Positions 53,243 to 61,684 of a stretch of 64,000 bases of DNA are shown here, piece after piece. The notes below the pieces were generated by a model, which ran no database searches, was not told where the DNA came from, and was given only the letters and a program-made list of their open reading frames with translations. The stretch comes from Candidatus Dormiibacterota bacterium (GTDB lineage Bacteria > Vulcanimicrobiota > Vulcanimicrobiia > Vulcanimicrobiales > Vulcanimicrobiaceae). Both the position numbers and the translations under genes were made by a program. Location: assembly GCA_035532035.1 (NCBI GenBank), contig DATKRS010000003.1, positions 23,548 to 87,547 of the forward strand. The letters are read 5' to 3'. The stretch's first letter is position 1; the number at the start of each line of letters is the position of its first letter.

Positions 53243-53754
53243 TGCGGCTCTTCCTCGCGATCTGCCTCGCCGTCGCGTTCGCGCGCGCAATGGCGGCCGC
53301 CGCGATCCCGGGGATCGCCGAGCTGGATGCGGACGCTCGGGCGGCGGGCAACCTCAAGCCGCTGGCGATTCGCATCGGCGATCGCCTCTTCGCCACGCCC
53401 TGGCCTGCCCAAGTGACGCAGGTCTCGGCCAATGGCGTCGACGGTCACGTCGTCATCGGCGTACGCCTCTCCGGCACCCACTTCCACCGCGCGATGAGCC
53501 GAAGCGACTTCGCGGACGAGGTGGGCCGCGTCGTCGCTGAGGCCTTCGCCACGGCGCCCGGGGCGGAAGAGGTCGATATCTGGGCGTCGGTCCCCATCGT
53601 CGTGGGGAGAGACGTCATCGTGAGCGGTGACCTTGCGATTCCGACGACGAAGCCCGTCTTCACGCTCTCCGTGCGCCGTGGCACCGACCCATCCCGGGAT
53701 CGCGCCTACTGGGACGAGGACTGGGCACGCGCCGCTTTCAAACAGGACTGGTAG
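53242..53754 (+). CDS. Secreted protein, unknown function
   Basis: 170 residues from the ATG overlapping the proS stop (TGATG). Signal peptide about 1-20 (RLFLAICLAVAFARAMAAAA). The mature part reads VTQVSANGVDGHVVIGVRLS, GTHFHRAMSRSDFADEVGRV, DIWASVPIVVGRDVIVSGDL then AIPTTKPVFTLSVRRG. No family recognised. It is cotranscribed with proS and the M16 peptidase (TAGTG overlap). Confidence 0.7.
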   Translation: MRLFLAICLAVAFARAMAAAAIPGIAELDADARAAGNLKPLAIRIGDRLFATPWPAQVTQVSANGVDGHVVIGVRLSGTHFHRAMSRSDFADEVGRVVAEAFATAPGAEEVDIWASVPIVVGRDVIVSGDLAIPTTKPVFTLSVRRGTDPSRDRAYWDEDWARAAFKQDW

Positions 53755-55010
53755 TGTACCGCAAAACCGTTCTCCCCAGCGGGATTCGCGTCATCACGGA
53801 ATCGATGCCGGCCGTGCGCTCCGCGACGATCGGCGTTTGGGCCGACGTCGGCTCTTCGGCCGAGGCGACCGAGCGCCGCGGCATCTCGCACGTCGTCGAG
53901 CATATGCTCTTCAAAGGCACGACGCGGCGCACGGCTCGGCAGATCGCGGAGACGATGGACGCCGTCGGCGGCAATCTCAACGCGTTCACGGATAAAGAAA
54001 CGACCTGCTATTACGCCAAGGTCATCGATCGTCACGTTCCGCTCGCGATGGACGTTCTCTCCGACATGTTCCTTCGCTCGCTCTTCGATGCGGAGGAGCT
54101 GAGCAAAGAGCAGCGCGTGATCCTCGAAGAGATCAAGATGTACGACGACTCGCCCGACGAGCAGATACACGATCTCTTCATCCGGACGATGTGGAAGGGC
54201 GCGAACCTCGGCGATCCGACGATCGGCAGCGCAGAGACGGTCTCCGCCGTGACGTCTGACGACTTGCGCGCGCACATGCGCCGCTTCTACGCCCCCAACG
54301 CCGTCGTGGCGACCGCCGCCGGAAACGTCGAACACGACGCGTTCGTCACGCTCGTCGGCGAATGTTTCGGCGACTTCGACGGCTCGTCTCCGCCCGTATG
54401 CTCCGAGTCGCCGCGCGCCACGCCGACGACGTATTTCAAGCACAAGGACACCGAGCAAGCGCATCTCGTCATCGGCGCGCAGAGCCTGAGCGTTCGCGAC
54501 GATCGCCGCTATCAGCTCGCCGTCCTCGACACCCTGCTCGGCGGCGGAATGTCGAGCCGCCTCTTCCAGGAAGTGCGCGAGAAGCGCGGCCTCGTCTATT
54601 CGGTGTACTCGTTCCAAGCCGCATACCGCGAAGCGGGCCTCTTCGGCGCCTACGCCGGAAGCTCGCCGGAGAACGTGCAGACCTGCATCGACGTGATCTC
54701 GCAAGAGTTCGCGAAGATGCGCGATGTCGCGGTAGGCGCGGACGAGCTCGTCCGCGCGAAAGAGCATATCAAGGGAAGCTTGACGCTCTCGCTCGAGGCA
54801 ACGTCAAGCCGTATGATTCGTCTCGGGCGCAACGAGTTCGCCCTGGGCCGCGAGCTGACGCCCGAGGAGGTAGAGGAACGCGTCGACGCGGTCACGCGCG
54901 AGGAGGTACAGGCGCTCGCGGGCGATCTGCTCGCGGAAGATCGCATCGGCCTGTGCGTGCTCGGCCCGGTGGACGAGGACGTGCTCGATCGGCGTCGCTT
55001 TGCCGCATAG
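53754..55010 (+). CDS. M16 family zinc metallopeptidase (processing-peptidase type)
   Basis: 418 residues from GTG 53754. The inverted zinc motif HxxEH is RRGISHVVEHMLFKGTTRRT (H46, E49, H50), with the distal Glu in EQRVILEEIKMYDDSPDEQI. Further conserved parts are LNAFTDKETTCYYAKV, LLGGGMSSRLFQEVREKRGL and VYSVYSFQAAYREAGLFGAY. This matches bacterial single-chain peptidases of the YmxG/PqqL/mitochondrial processing-peptidase group, which degrade peptides in pockets. Its stop lies inside the amj start region. Confidence 0.93.
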   Translation: MYRKTVLPSGIRVITESMPAVRSATIGVWADVGSSAEATERRGISHVVEHMLFKGTTRRTARQIAETMDAVGGNLNAFTDKETTCYYAKVIDRHVPLAMDVLSDMFLRSLFDAEELSKEQRVILEEIKMYDDSPDEQIHDLFIRTMWKGANLGDPTIGSAETVSAVTSDDLRAHMRRFYAPNAVVATAAGNVEHDAFVTLVGECFGDFDGSSPPVCSESPRATPTTYFKHKDTEQAHLVIGAQSLSVRDDRRYQLAVLDTLLGGGMSSRLFQEVREKRGLVYSVYSFQAAYREAGLFGAYAGSSPENVQTCIDVISQEFAKMRDVAVGADELVRAKEHIKGSLTLSLEATSSRMIRLGRNEFALGRELTPEEVEERVDAVTREEVQALAGDLLAEDRIGLCVLGPVDEDVLDRRRFAA

Positions 55011-55872
55011 CGCGTCGGCGCTGCCTTTTTGGACCTGGCAGCTCTACGTCGCACTCGCAATCAACGTCGTCATCCAAGCGATTCAGATCGGCGCGTATGC
55101 GGCCCGGCTTGCCGGCGTGCGCACCGGCCGCGTCGCGACCTCGATCTCTCTCTTCAACCTCTTCGTGACCGCGAGCAGGCTCGCGACTATGGTCTACACG
55201 CTGATGCTCGGGCCGCTCGCGGACCACGCCGGCAATGTCGTGAAGAGTGCGCCGCTCGCCGAAGTTCCGGGCATCCAGCACACGTTCGAGCTGCAACTCC
55301 GCCTCATTATTCTCGCGGGAACGGTGGGGACGGTGATCGGCGGGCTCCTCTTGCCGATGTTCACGTACATGTACGTACGCGGCGTGCGTTCGTTCGAACG
55401 CACGCGCTCGCTCCCGCACTCGCTCGTGCGGCTCTTCTATCCACGGGTCATCGTCGACGTTCTGCGGCACGTCAGGCTGCCGAGCTTCAAGGAGCTGCTC
55501 AGCTTCTCGCCGCGCCGCGTTCCCAAACGCTTGCTCGTCTTCAATGTCGTCGTCACCGGTATCTACGCGATCGGCGTCGTTGCCGCGTACTACGCAAGCG
55601 TGCTCGCTCCGGCGGTTGCGAGAACCGCAATTGGAACCTCCGGCCTCATCAACGGGATCGGTACCGTGGCCTTCACGTTCTTCGTCGATCCGACGTCGTC
55701 GATCATCGTCGACGAGGCGGTAAAGGGCGAGCGCCCTCACGAAGACGTTAAGGCGATGGTCTTCTATTTGGCGCTGACGGCCGTCATCGGCTGGGTACTT
55801 TCTCAGTTGATCCTATGGCCGTCCGCGGAAGCTATAAAGATCGTCGCTCATTTGGTGAATCATGGCCGATAA
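55000..55872 (+). CDS. amj: Amj-family lipid II flippase (DUF2837)
   Basis: 290-residue membrane protein, from TTG 55000 overlapping the peptidase stop. Signature of the Amj/YdaH family: NVVIQAIQIGAYAARLAGVR then TGRVATSISLFNLFVTASRL. About six to eight helices, with ISLFNLFVTASRLATMVYTL and the conserved FVDPTSSIIVDEAVKGERPH near the end. Amj is an alternate to MurJ in Bacillus, moving lipid II across the membrane in peptidoglycan synthesis. No murJ is in the window. Recognition is by pattern and moderately sure. Confidence 0.75.
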   Translation: MPHSASALPFWTWQLYVALAINVVIQAIQIGAYAARLAGVRTGRVATSISLFNLFVTASRLATMVYTLMLGPLADHAGNVVKSAPLAEVPGIQHTFELQLRLIILAGTVGTVIGGLLLPMFTYMYVRGVRSFERTRSLPHSLVRLFYPRVIVDVLRHVRLPSFKELLSFSPRRVPKRLLVFNVVVTGIYAIGVVAAYYASVLAPAVARTAIGTSGLINGIGTVAFTFFVDPTSSIIVDEAVKGERPHEDVKAMVFYLALTAVIGWVLSQLILWPSAEAIKIVAHLVNHGR

Positions 55873-56545
55873 GCATAGTTCTCGCCTCGAAGGATGCCGG
55901 TGGGTCGGGCGCGCGCTCGTGGCGGTCGCCCTGGCAGTTTCGCTGACCGGTTGCGCCGGACCGATCGAGCGCTGGATCGTCAACACTCGCGTGCATCAAG
56001 GCGATCTCGCCCTCTCCAACGGTAATCCATCCGACGCGGTCATCGCGTACTCGCTCGCGTTGCGCGTGGATCCGCACGACCTGCGCGCCCAGAGCGGCTT
56101 CGTGGAGGCGGCGGCAGACCAGGCGCAGCTGCAGTACACGCACGGACACTTCGACGCCGCGCTTGCGACGATCGCGCAAGGTCTACGCGTCGACCCGACC
56201 AGCGTGCGCCTCGAAGCGCTGAAGAGCCAGATCGACGACGCGAAGCTCAAGCAGGAGATCGTGATCTCCAACTACCCGACGTACCAACGTGCCGGTCAAG
56301 AGCTGCAGCTCAGCTACGCGCGCTTGAACGAAGCAAATACCCTGCTCGTCAAGCGGTTGCGCAGGTTCGGCTATACGTACGACGTGACCGATCTCACGGC
56401 GGCAATCAAACAGAGCTACGAGCTTCAGCTCGAGGTCGCGCACCTCACGAACCGACTCATCGCGTATCGTCAGCTCGTGCAAGCCGGCGGCCCGCAGCCC
56501 TCGCAACTCCCCGCAACCGGCGGATCGCTGCTGCCGCTGCCTTAA
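55862..56545 (+). CDS. TPR-containing lipoprotein
   Basis: 227 residues with a lipoprotein signal peptide (lipobox LTGCAG near residue 31). Two TPR-like repeats follow (HQGDLALSNGNPSDAVIAYS then LALRVDPHDLRAQ, and QLQYTHGHFDAALATIAQGL), then coiled-coil helices (QSYELQLEVAHLTNRLIAYR). Such proteins scaffold complexes on the outer face of the membrane. It overlaps the amj stop by 11 bases, so it probably shares the envelope operon. Confidence 0.75.
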   Translation: MADKHSSRLEGCRWVGRALVAVALAVSLTGCAGPIERWIVNTRVHQGDLALSNGNPSDAVIAYSLALRVDPHDLRAQSGFVEAAADQAQLQYTHGHFDAALATIAQGLRVDPTSVRLEALKSQIDDAKLKQEIVISNYPTYQRAGQELQLSYARLNEANTLLVKRLRRFGYTYDVTDLTAAIKQSYELQLEVAHLTNRLIAYRQLVQAGGPQPSQLPATGGSLLPLP

Positions 56546-56552
56546 GGGTTCC

Positions 56553-57128
56553 TTAGCACGCTCCGAGGATCTCCTTGACGCTCGTACGGCAGTCGGGGAA
56601 CGCCGCCGGCGCGATGAGGTCGTTGCCGCGCGCGACGCGCACGCCCGTGTAGCGGTCGTCACGGGGTTCGCCGTGGAGTTCGACGGCCTTTCCGCTGAGG
56701 TCGACGACCCAGCATTCCGGCACGCCTGCATGCGCGTAGAGTCGTACCTTCGTCGTTCTATCGTAGTGCAGGCTCGCATCCGCCACCTCGACGACGAGCA
56801 GCACGTCCTGCGGACGGATCCGCCTCGCGCGGTAGAAATCGTCGCGCCAGGCGAGAAGCATGAGATCGGGCTGCAGCATTGCGTGGGGTGGAATCTCGAG
56901 CGTCTGTTGGCTGGCGACCGTTGCCGTGCGCCCGAGAGCGGTACAAAAGAAGCAGTGCAGGAACGTCACACTGCCCGCGTGCGGCGGATTCGATGGCGGC
57001 ATCTCGACGATCTCTCCGGCGATGAGCTCGACGCGATCCCGATCCGTCAGGATGCCGTGGCGGATCATCGCCGCATACTCGGCGACGTTGAATCTGTGCA
57101 GCGTTCTTTCAGCGACCACGGTAGGCAT
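56553..57128 (-). CDS. Uma2 family (DUF820) PD-(D/E)XK nuclease-like protein
   Basis: 191 residues from ATG 57128. Uma2 features: FNVAEYAAMIRHGILTDRDR then VELIAGEIVEMPPSNPPHAG, QTLEIPPHAMLQPDLMLLAW, and DVLLVVEVADASLHYDRTTK then VRLYAHAGVPECWVVDLSGK. The acidic residues of the PD-(D/E)xK fold are in LQPDLMLL and VVEVADAS with Lys in TTKVRLY. The family is widespread, role unsettled. Convergent with the TPR lipoprotein gene. Confidence 0.9.
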   Translation of the reverse strand: MPTVVAERTLHRFNVAEYAAMIRHGILTDRDRVELIAGEIVEMPPSNPPHAGSVTFLHCFFCTALGRTATVASQQTLEIPPHAMLQPDLMLLAWRDDFYRARRIRPQDVLLVVEVADASLHYDRTTKVRLYAHAGVPECWVVDLSGKAVELHGEPRDDRYTGVRVARGNDLIAPAAFPDCRTSVKEILGAC

Positions 57129-57188
57129 CACGTTTCGACGATGCGTCTTATCCGCCGCATCACGCGAAACGCATCGACCGTCAATAGG

Positions 57189-58772
57189 CTACTGGGCGCA
57201 TCGATGGTGAGCGGCGAGGAACGCGCGGCCGCGGCCTAGTCGATCCGCGCTGCGAAACGCGTCCCAGAACGCCTCGGCGTCGTGCGACACGAGCGCCGGA
57301 TCGGTGTGGTACACAGGCCACGTGCCGATGCGCGTCGCCGGAAAGCGCGAGAGCCACGCGCAGAGATCTGCGTTACGGCGCAAGCGTTTGTCCTCGACTG
57401 AGATGTAGTAGCGCGCGCCCTTGCGGACCGCGCTCTCCTCGTCGAAGGGCGTCCAGAGCAACGGGTCTTCCTCCCAGCCGAAACGGTCGATGTAGTAGAG
57501 CACGTCGGGCCCGTAGTGCCCCATGACGACGAGCGCGCCGCGCGGCAGCGCGTGCCCGACGAGCACCGCGTCGGCGTACGCGGTGCGGTCGTAGCGATAG
57601 TAGTGCGCGATCGCCCCGTGACCTTGCAGGAGAACGGCCAGCACCAGCGCTACCGCAGCGGCACTTGCGATCCACGGGCGCGCGATCTCAGCAAGACGCG
57701 CGACCGCTCCGCCAATGACGAGCGCGGCGAGGGGCAGCAACGGTAGCAGATAGTAGTCGACGCGCTCGACGGTGACGACGACGAAGGCGTACAGCAGGCC
57801 GGCAACGAGCCATCCCCACACGAGCAGCGGGCTGCGCGGACGCGTCCACGGGATCGCGACGCAGGCGAGCACGGCGAGCGCAAAACCGGCCGTGCCGAGC
57901 ATCGTTACGCGCAGCAAGCCGAGCGTTCCGAAGAAGAGATTCAGCGTATGTGCGAAGCCATGCACGCTCGTAAACGCAGCAGCGAGCGCGGGAAGCACGT
58001 GAAGGCGGGTGATCCCGCTCGCCCAATGCCATTCGGCATGCGCCGCAACCTCGCGATCGTAGAGCCAGAGAATGAGCAGCGGCACGAAGAGCAGGACTGC
58101 ATATGCGGTTGGCCGCCAAACGCGTCCAGCGCGGGCGCGCTCCCACATCATCTTTACCAGTGGCACGACCGCGAGCACCGCAACGGGCTTCGCAAGGTAC
58201 GCGAAGGTGAGTAGCGCCGCCGTGCGTGCGAGCGGCCGCGGCGCGAGGCGTTCGTCCTCGGTCAAGAGCCGGAAGGACGCATAGAGCGCCGCGGTCAGAA
58301 AGAACGCCATCACGCCGTCCGGCGTGAAGGTGCGCCCGTAGTAGATGCTTCCGGGAAAGACTGCATAAAAGGCTGCGGCGGCGAGACCCGCGAGCGCGCT
58401 TGCATAGAGCCGCCGGGCGAAGAGACCGACCATCACGATCGTTCCGAGCGAGAATGCAAGCGAGAGCAAACGCCCGAAGATCTCGTGCACGCCGAACGTC
58501 TTGTAGAACGTCGCCGCCAAGAAAGGCAGGATCTGCAGCTCGAGTTCGACGTAGTTCGGTGGCGGCCCGTCGTAATCGGTCTGCGGATAGAGTATGTTGT
58601 ACTTCAGGTGCGCGAAGTTGCGTGCGATCGAAGCGGTGTCGCCCTGCCGCCAGTTCGGATGATCGAGCAACGGGCTATGGACGTGCTGGAGCCGTAACGC
58701 TAGCGCGATCAACAGTATCGCGCCCATTACCCACGGCCACGCGCGCGCGGCGCCGCTCTCCGCTTCAGGCAA
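57189..58772 (-). CDS. ArnT/PMT-like glycosyltransferase (GT39/GT83 type), multi-pass membrane
   Basis: 527 residues from TTG 58772, about eleven helices. The first luminal loop after helix one carries LLDHPNWRQGDTASIARNF, the acidic loop seen in GT-C enzymes of the PMT/ArnT family that use polyprenyl-phosphate sugars. Other parts are LYPQTDYDGPPPNYVELELQ and AFYAVFPGSIYYGRTFTPDG. The C-terminal soluble domain has ALPRGALVVMGHYGPDVLYY. It would transfer a sugar onto a cell-envelope acceptor. Last of a three-gene operon with eight-base overlaps. Confidence 0.82.
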   Translation of the reverse strand: MPEAESGAARAWPWVMGAILLIALALRLQHVHSPLLDHPNWRQGDTASIARNFAHLKYNILYPQTDYDGPPPNYVELELQILPFLAATFYKTFGVHEIFGRLLSLAFSLGTIVMVGLFARRLYASALAGLAAAAFYAVFPGSIYYGRTFTPDGVMAFFLTAALYASFRLLTEDERLAPRPLARTAALLTFAYLAKPVAVLAVVPLVKMMWERARAGRVWRPTAYAVLLFVPLLILWLYDREVAAHAEWHWASGITRLHVLPALAAAFTSVHGFAHTLNLFFGTLGLLRVTMLGTAGFALAVLACVAIPWTRPRSPLLVWGWLVAGLLYAFVVVTVERVDYYLLPLLPLAALVIGGAVARLAEIARPWIASAAAVALVLAVLLQGHGAIAHYYRYDRTAYADAVLVGHALPRGALVVMGHYGPDVLYYIDRFGWEEDPLLWTPFDEESAVRKGARYYISVEDKRLRRNADLCAWLSRFPATRIGTWPVYHTDPALVSHDAEAFWDAFRSADRLGRGRAFLAAHHRCAQ

Positions 58773-59190
58773 CGTGCCGAAACGTCCAGTACTTGTTCAG
58801 AAAGAAGTTGACGAGGATTCCCGCCGCCGTTGCGACGAGCCACAATTTATGTCCGTGCCCGAGCAGCGGAGCGCAGAGATACGAGACGACGAGACCGACG
58901 AGCCATGCAATCGCGGAGACCGTGAGGAACTGCGCCCCCTCGCGTAGTGCGTGCCCGGTCGAGCGAAACGTCCAGACGCGATTGAGATAATAGTTCGACG
59001 CGCCGCCGCTGAAGAACCCGATCGTGTAGAGCACGTCGTAATGGCTTAGCTGCGCGTGATGCGGATCGAAGTGCTGCAGCACCGTGAAGACGATGAGGTT
59101 GACCGCCAAGCCGGACGCGCCGACGACGGAGAACTTCAGAAACTGGCGCATGCCGCGGCGCCGGCCGAGCGACGCAATCACGTCACGCAA
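58765..59190 (-). CDS. GtrA family membrane protein
   Basis: 141 residues from TTG 59190, four helices. GtrA signature: RQFLKFSVVGASGLAVNLIV, FSGGASNYYLNRVWTFRSTG, GLVVSYLCAPLL and GILVNFFLNKYWTFRHVA. GtrA-like proteins flip or help flip polyprenyl-phosphate-linked sugars for glycosyltransferases; two GT-C enzymes flank it, with eight-base overlaps on both sides. Confidence 0.92.
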   Translation of the reverse strand: MRDVIASLGRRRGMRQFLKFSVVGASGLAVNLIVFTVLQHFDPHHAQLSHYDVLYTIGFFSGGASNYYLNRVWTFRSTGHALREGAQFLTVSAIAWLVGLVVSYLCAPLLGHGHKLWLVATAAGILVNFFLNKYWTFRHVA

Positions 59191-60697
59191 CCCAGTACCA
59201 GTTGGCGAAGAGCACCGTGAAGAGGCCGAGGAGCGGCAGCGAGAAGGCCACGATGAGATTGTTCGCCCAAGGCCGCTCGCCCCACCGTGCGAGGATCGCG
59301 AACATCGGGAAGAGGACGAGGCCGAAGCGCGGCATCGACATCAAGCTGGCCGTGCACATCGGTGCGAGCACCGAGAGCGCCATGTATGCAGTATACGAGA
59401 GCCGCAGGCGCCGCCATCCCCCGATCAGCACGAAGAGCATCAGCGCCGTGAACGACAGCTCCAGCGCTTGATTGGCGACGGTCTGTCCGGCCGTTGCGTG
59501 GAGCATGCCGTGGAAGGAGTTCATGACGCTGACCCATGGCGGGGCTGCCTGCCGGCCCCAGTGCGCCTGCACGTGCGAGAAGTAGAGTGCGTCGCCGCGC
59601 AACACCCAAAGATACGCCATGTAGAGGCCGAGCCCGATGGGAATGAGCAAGCCCGCGGCAGCGTCTCGCAAGCCGCGCAGCGGCTCACTGTGATAACGCG
59701 CGAACCATTCGATTGCAAATGGAATGGCGAGCAGCAGCCCCTCGGCGCGCGTGAGCGCCGCAAAGAATCCAAGCGTTCCCGCCATCCACCATCGCTGCGA
59801 GCGCATGTAGTAGAACGAGGCGACGGTGAGGAAGAAAAAGAGCGACTCCGTGTACACCGCCGAGAAGTAAATCGCCGTTGGAAAGATCGAGACATAGAAG
59901 ATCGCGCGGCGCGCGACGACGCGATCGAACTCGTGCTCGAGCAGCTTGTAGAGATAGAGCAATCCGAAGAAGAACGCCGCGTTCGAGATCAAGAGTCCGG
60001 CGATCAGGTCGTTGCCGGTGAATACGCCGAGGATGTGGATCAAGAGCGGGTAGAGTGGAAAGAACGCCGCTTCGATGCCGTGGTACCCTTGGGCTGCGAT
60101 TCCGAGATAGTGAACGGCATCCCAGCGCCCCCACACGGCGAGCAGCGCGTGTCGCGACTCCTGCACGTGGGTGCCCGGCCGCTGACCGATGATGACCGCC
60201 GCGAGCTCGGCGATGATGATGATGGCGGCGCGCGAGACGAGAAAGTCGACGAGTACTTCGCGCACCGTTTGATTGAAGCGCGCGCCGATGAGCACTTTGC
60301 CGATGCAGAAGAGCGCGATGGCGGCGGCGAAGAGCCGGCTGCTGCTCGCGACGTACGGCGTCAAGACGAATGAGAGCCAGAGCGCGAAGAACGGTACCCA
60401 GGTGATGGCGTCGTACCGTAGGCTATGCGCGAGCTTGATGCCGGCGCGGCGCGAGAAGTAACGTCCGTAGACCTGCCATGCGACATACGCGAGCAGCGCT
60501 CCGGCCGGTACTGCAACGAGCAGGCCGAGCTCGCTCAGGGCGGCGTCGTGCGCCGGCACGATCGCACCGTACCAGAAAAAGAAGCCAAGCGTGGCTCCGG
60601 AAAGGAGAACGACAAGCGCCGGGAGTCGACCCGCGTAGATCTCTCCGAGGTCGAGCGAGCGCGCGTGCGAGGAGCGCGAATGAATGTCGGCAGACAC
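59183..60697 (-). CDS. PIG-V-like mannosyltransferase family protein
   Basis: 504 residues from GTG 60697, about nine to ten helices. The catalytic loop reads AVWGRWDAVHYLGIAAQGYH then GIEAAFFPLYPLLIHILG, matching the GRWDxxxYLxIAxxGY and AFFPLYP signatures of GPI mannosyltransferase 2 and its bacterial homologues. Further motifs are AIFYVSIFPTAIYFSAVYTE then SLFFFLTVASFY and GFFAALTRAEGLLLAIPFAI. It probably adds mannose from polyprenyl-phospho-mannose. First gene of the - strand glycosylation operon. Confidence 0.88.
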   Translation of the reverse strand: MSADIHSRSSHARSLDLGEIYAGRLPALVVLLSGATLGFFFWYGAIVPAHDAALSELGLLVAVPAGALLAYVAWQVYGRYFSRRAGIKLAHSLRYDAITWVPFFALWLSFVLTPYVASSSRLFAAAIALFCIGKVLIGARFNQTVREVLVDFLVSRAAIIIIAELAAVIIGQRPGTHVQESRHALLAVWGRWDAVHYLGIAAQGYHGIEAAFFPLYPLLIHILGVFTGNDLIAGLLISNAAFFFGLLYLYKLLEHEFDRVVARRAIFYVSIFPTAIYFSAVYTESLFFFLTVASFYYMRSQRWWMAGTLGFFAALTRAEGLLLAIPFAIEWFARYHSEPLRGLRDAAAGLLIPIGLGLYMAYLWVLRGDALYFSHVQAHWGRQAAPPWVSVMNSFHGMLHATAGQTVANQALELSFTALMLFVLIGGWRRLRLSYTAYMALSVLAPMCTASLMSMPRFGLVLFPMFAILARWGERPWANNLIVAFSLPLLGLFTVLFANWYWVA

Positions 60698-60751
60698 GGG
60701 CCTCTTCCTTTAAAAGGGAAAGTGCCGCTTCCCTTGTAGCCAGGGAGGCAT

Positions 60752-61684
60752 ATGATCAACTCGCTCGACTTCGTGAAGGTAACGGAGAGCGCGGCGATCG
60801 CGGCTTCGCGGTGGATGGGGCGTGGCCAGCGCAACGTCGCCGACGGCGCCGCGGTCGAGCAGATGCGCGAGCGCTTGAACGACATGACCATTGCCGGACG
60901 CATCGTGATCGGCGAAGGCGAGCGGGACGAGGCGCCGATGCTCTTCATCGGCGAGCAGCTCGGACGCGGTGGCTACGAGGTGGACATCGCGGTCGATCCG
61001 ATCGAAGGCACCAATCTCGTAGCCAATGGCCTGCCGAACTCGATCGCAGTGCTCGCCGTTGCGGACCGCGGGGCGCTGCTTCACGCGCCGGACTCATACA
61101 TGACGAAGCTCGCGGTCGGCCCAAAAGCGGCGCCCTTCGTCGATCTGGACGCGCCCGTTGCAGCGAATCTGCGCGCTGTATCGCGCGCGCTCGACAAGCC
61201 GATCGACGAGATCTGCGTCGTCATCTTGGACCGACCGCGTCATCAGGAGCTGATCTCCGACGTTCGCGCTGCCGGCGCGCGCATTCGCCTGATCTCAGAC
61301 GGCGACGTCGATGCGTGCATCGCAACCACGCTTCCGTCGACGGGCATCCACGTCGCAATGGGCATCGGCGGTGCGCCGGAAGGCGTGCTCGCGGCAGTTG
61401 CCATCAAATGCCTCGGTGGGAACTTTCTCGGCCGCCTGCAACCGCGCAACCCGCAAGAAGCGGAACGCGCGAAGGCGATGGGATTCGGCGACCTGAGCCG
61501 CGTGTTGACCCTCGACGATCTCGTCAAGGGCGACGCGCTGTTTTGCGCGACCGGCATTACCGACGGCGATCTCGTGCATGGCGTTCGTTTCTTCGACGGG
61601 CACGCGCAGACGCACTCGATCTTGGTGCAGTCCGGCGGTGTCGTGCGCTTCATCGAATCGACGCATCTCATGACCGCGCGATGA
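60752..61684 (+). CDS. glpX: Fructose-1,6-bisphosphatase class II
   Basis: 310 residues from ATG 60752 with GGGAGG just upstream. Class II FBPase signatures: AAIAASRWMGRGQRNVADGA, IGEGERDEAPMLFIGE with metal-binding acids, DPIEGTNLVANGLPNSIAVL (82-101), DGDVDACIATTLPSTGIHVA then MGIGGAPEGVLAAVAIKCLG, and ATGITDGDLVHGVRF. Gluconeogenesis. It overlaps the next gene by four bases (ATGA) and is divergent from the glycosylation operon. Confidence 0.96.
   Translation: MINSLDFVKVTESAAIAASRWMGRGQRNVADGAAVEQMRERLNDMTIAGRIVIGEGERDEAPMLFIGEQLGRGGYEVDIAVDPIEGTNLVANGLPNSIAVLAVADRGALLHAPDSYMTKLAVGPKAAPFVDLDAPVAANLRAVSRALDKPIDEICVVILDRPRHQELISDVRAAGARIRLISDGDVDACIATTLPSTGIHVAMGIGGAPEGVLAAVAIKCLGGNFLGRLQPRNPQEAERAKAMGFGDLSRVLTLDDLVKGDALFCATGITDGDLVHGVRFFDGHAQTHSILVQSGGVVRFIESTHLMTAR

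Noticed and set aside
60478..61680. Upstream half of the 892-codon frame that ends with the flavoprotein
   Set aside because: The first 400 codons are Arg-rich and alternate-frame to glpX; the flavoprotein begins at ATG 61681 with the FAD motif.
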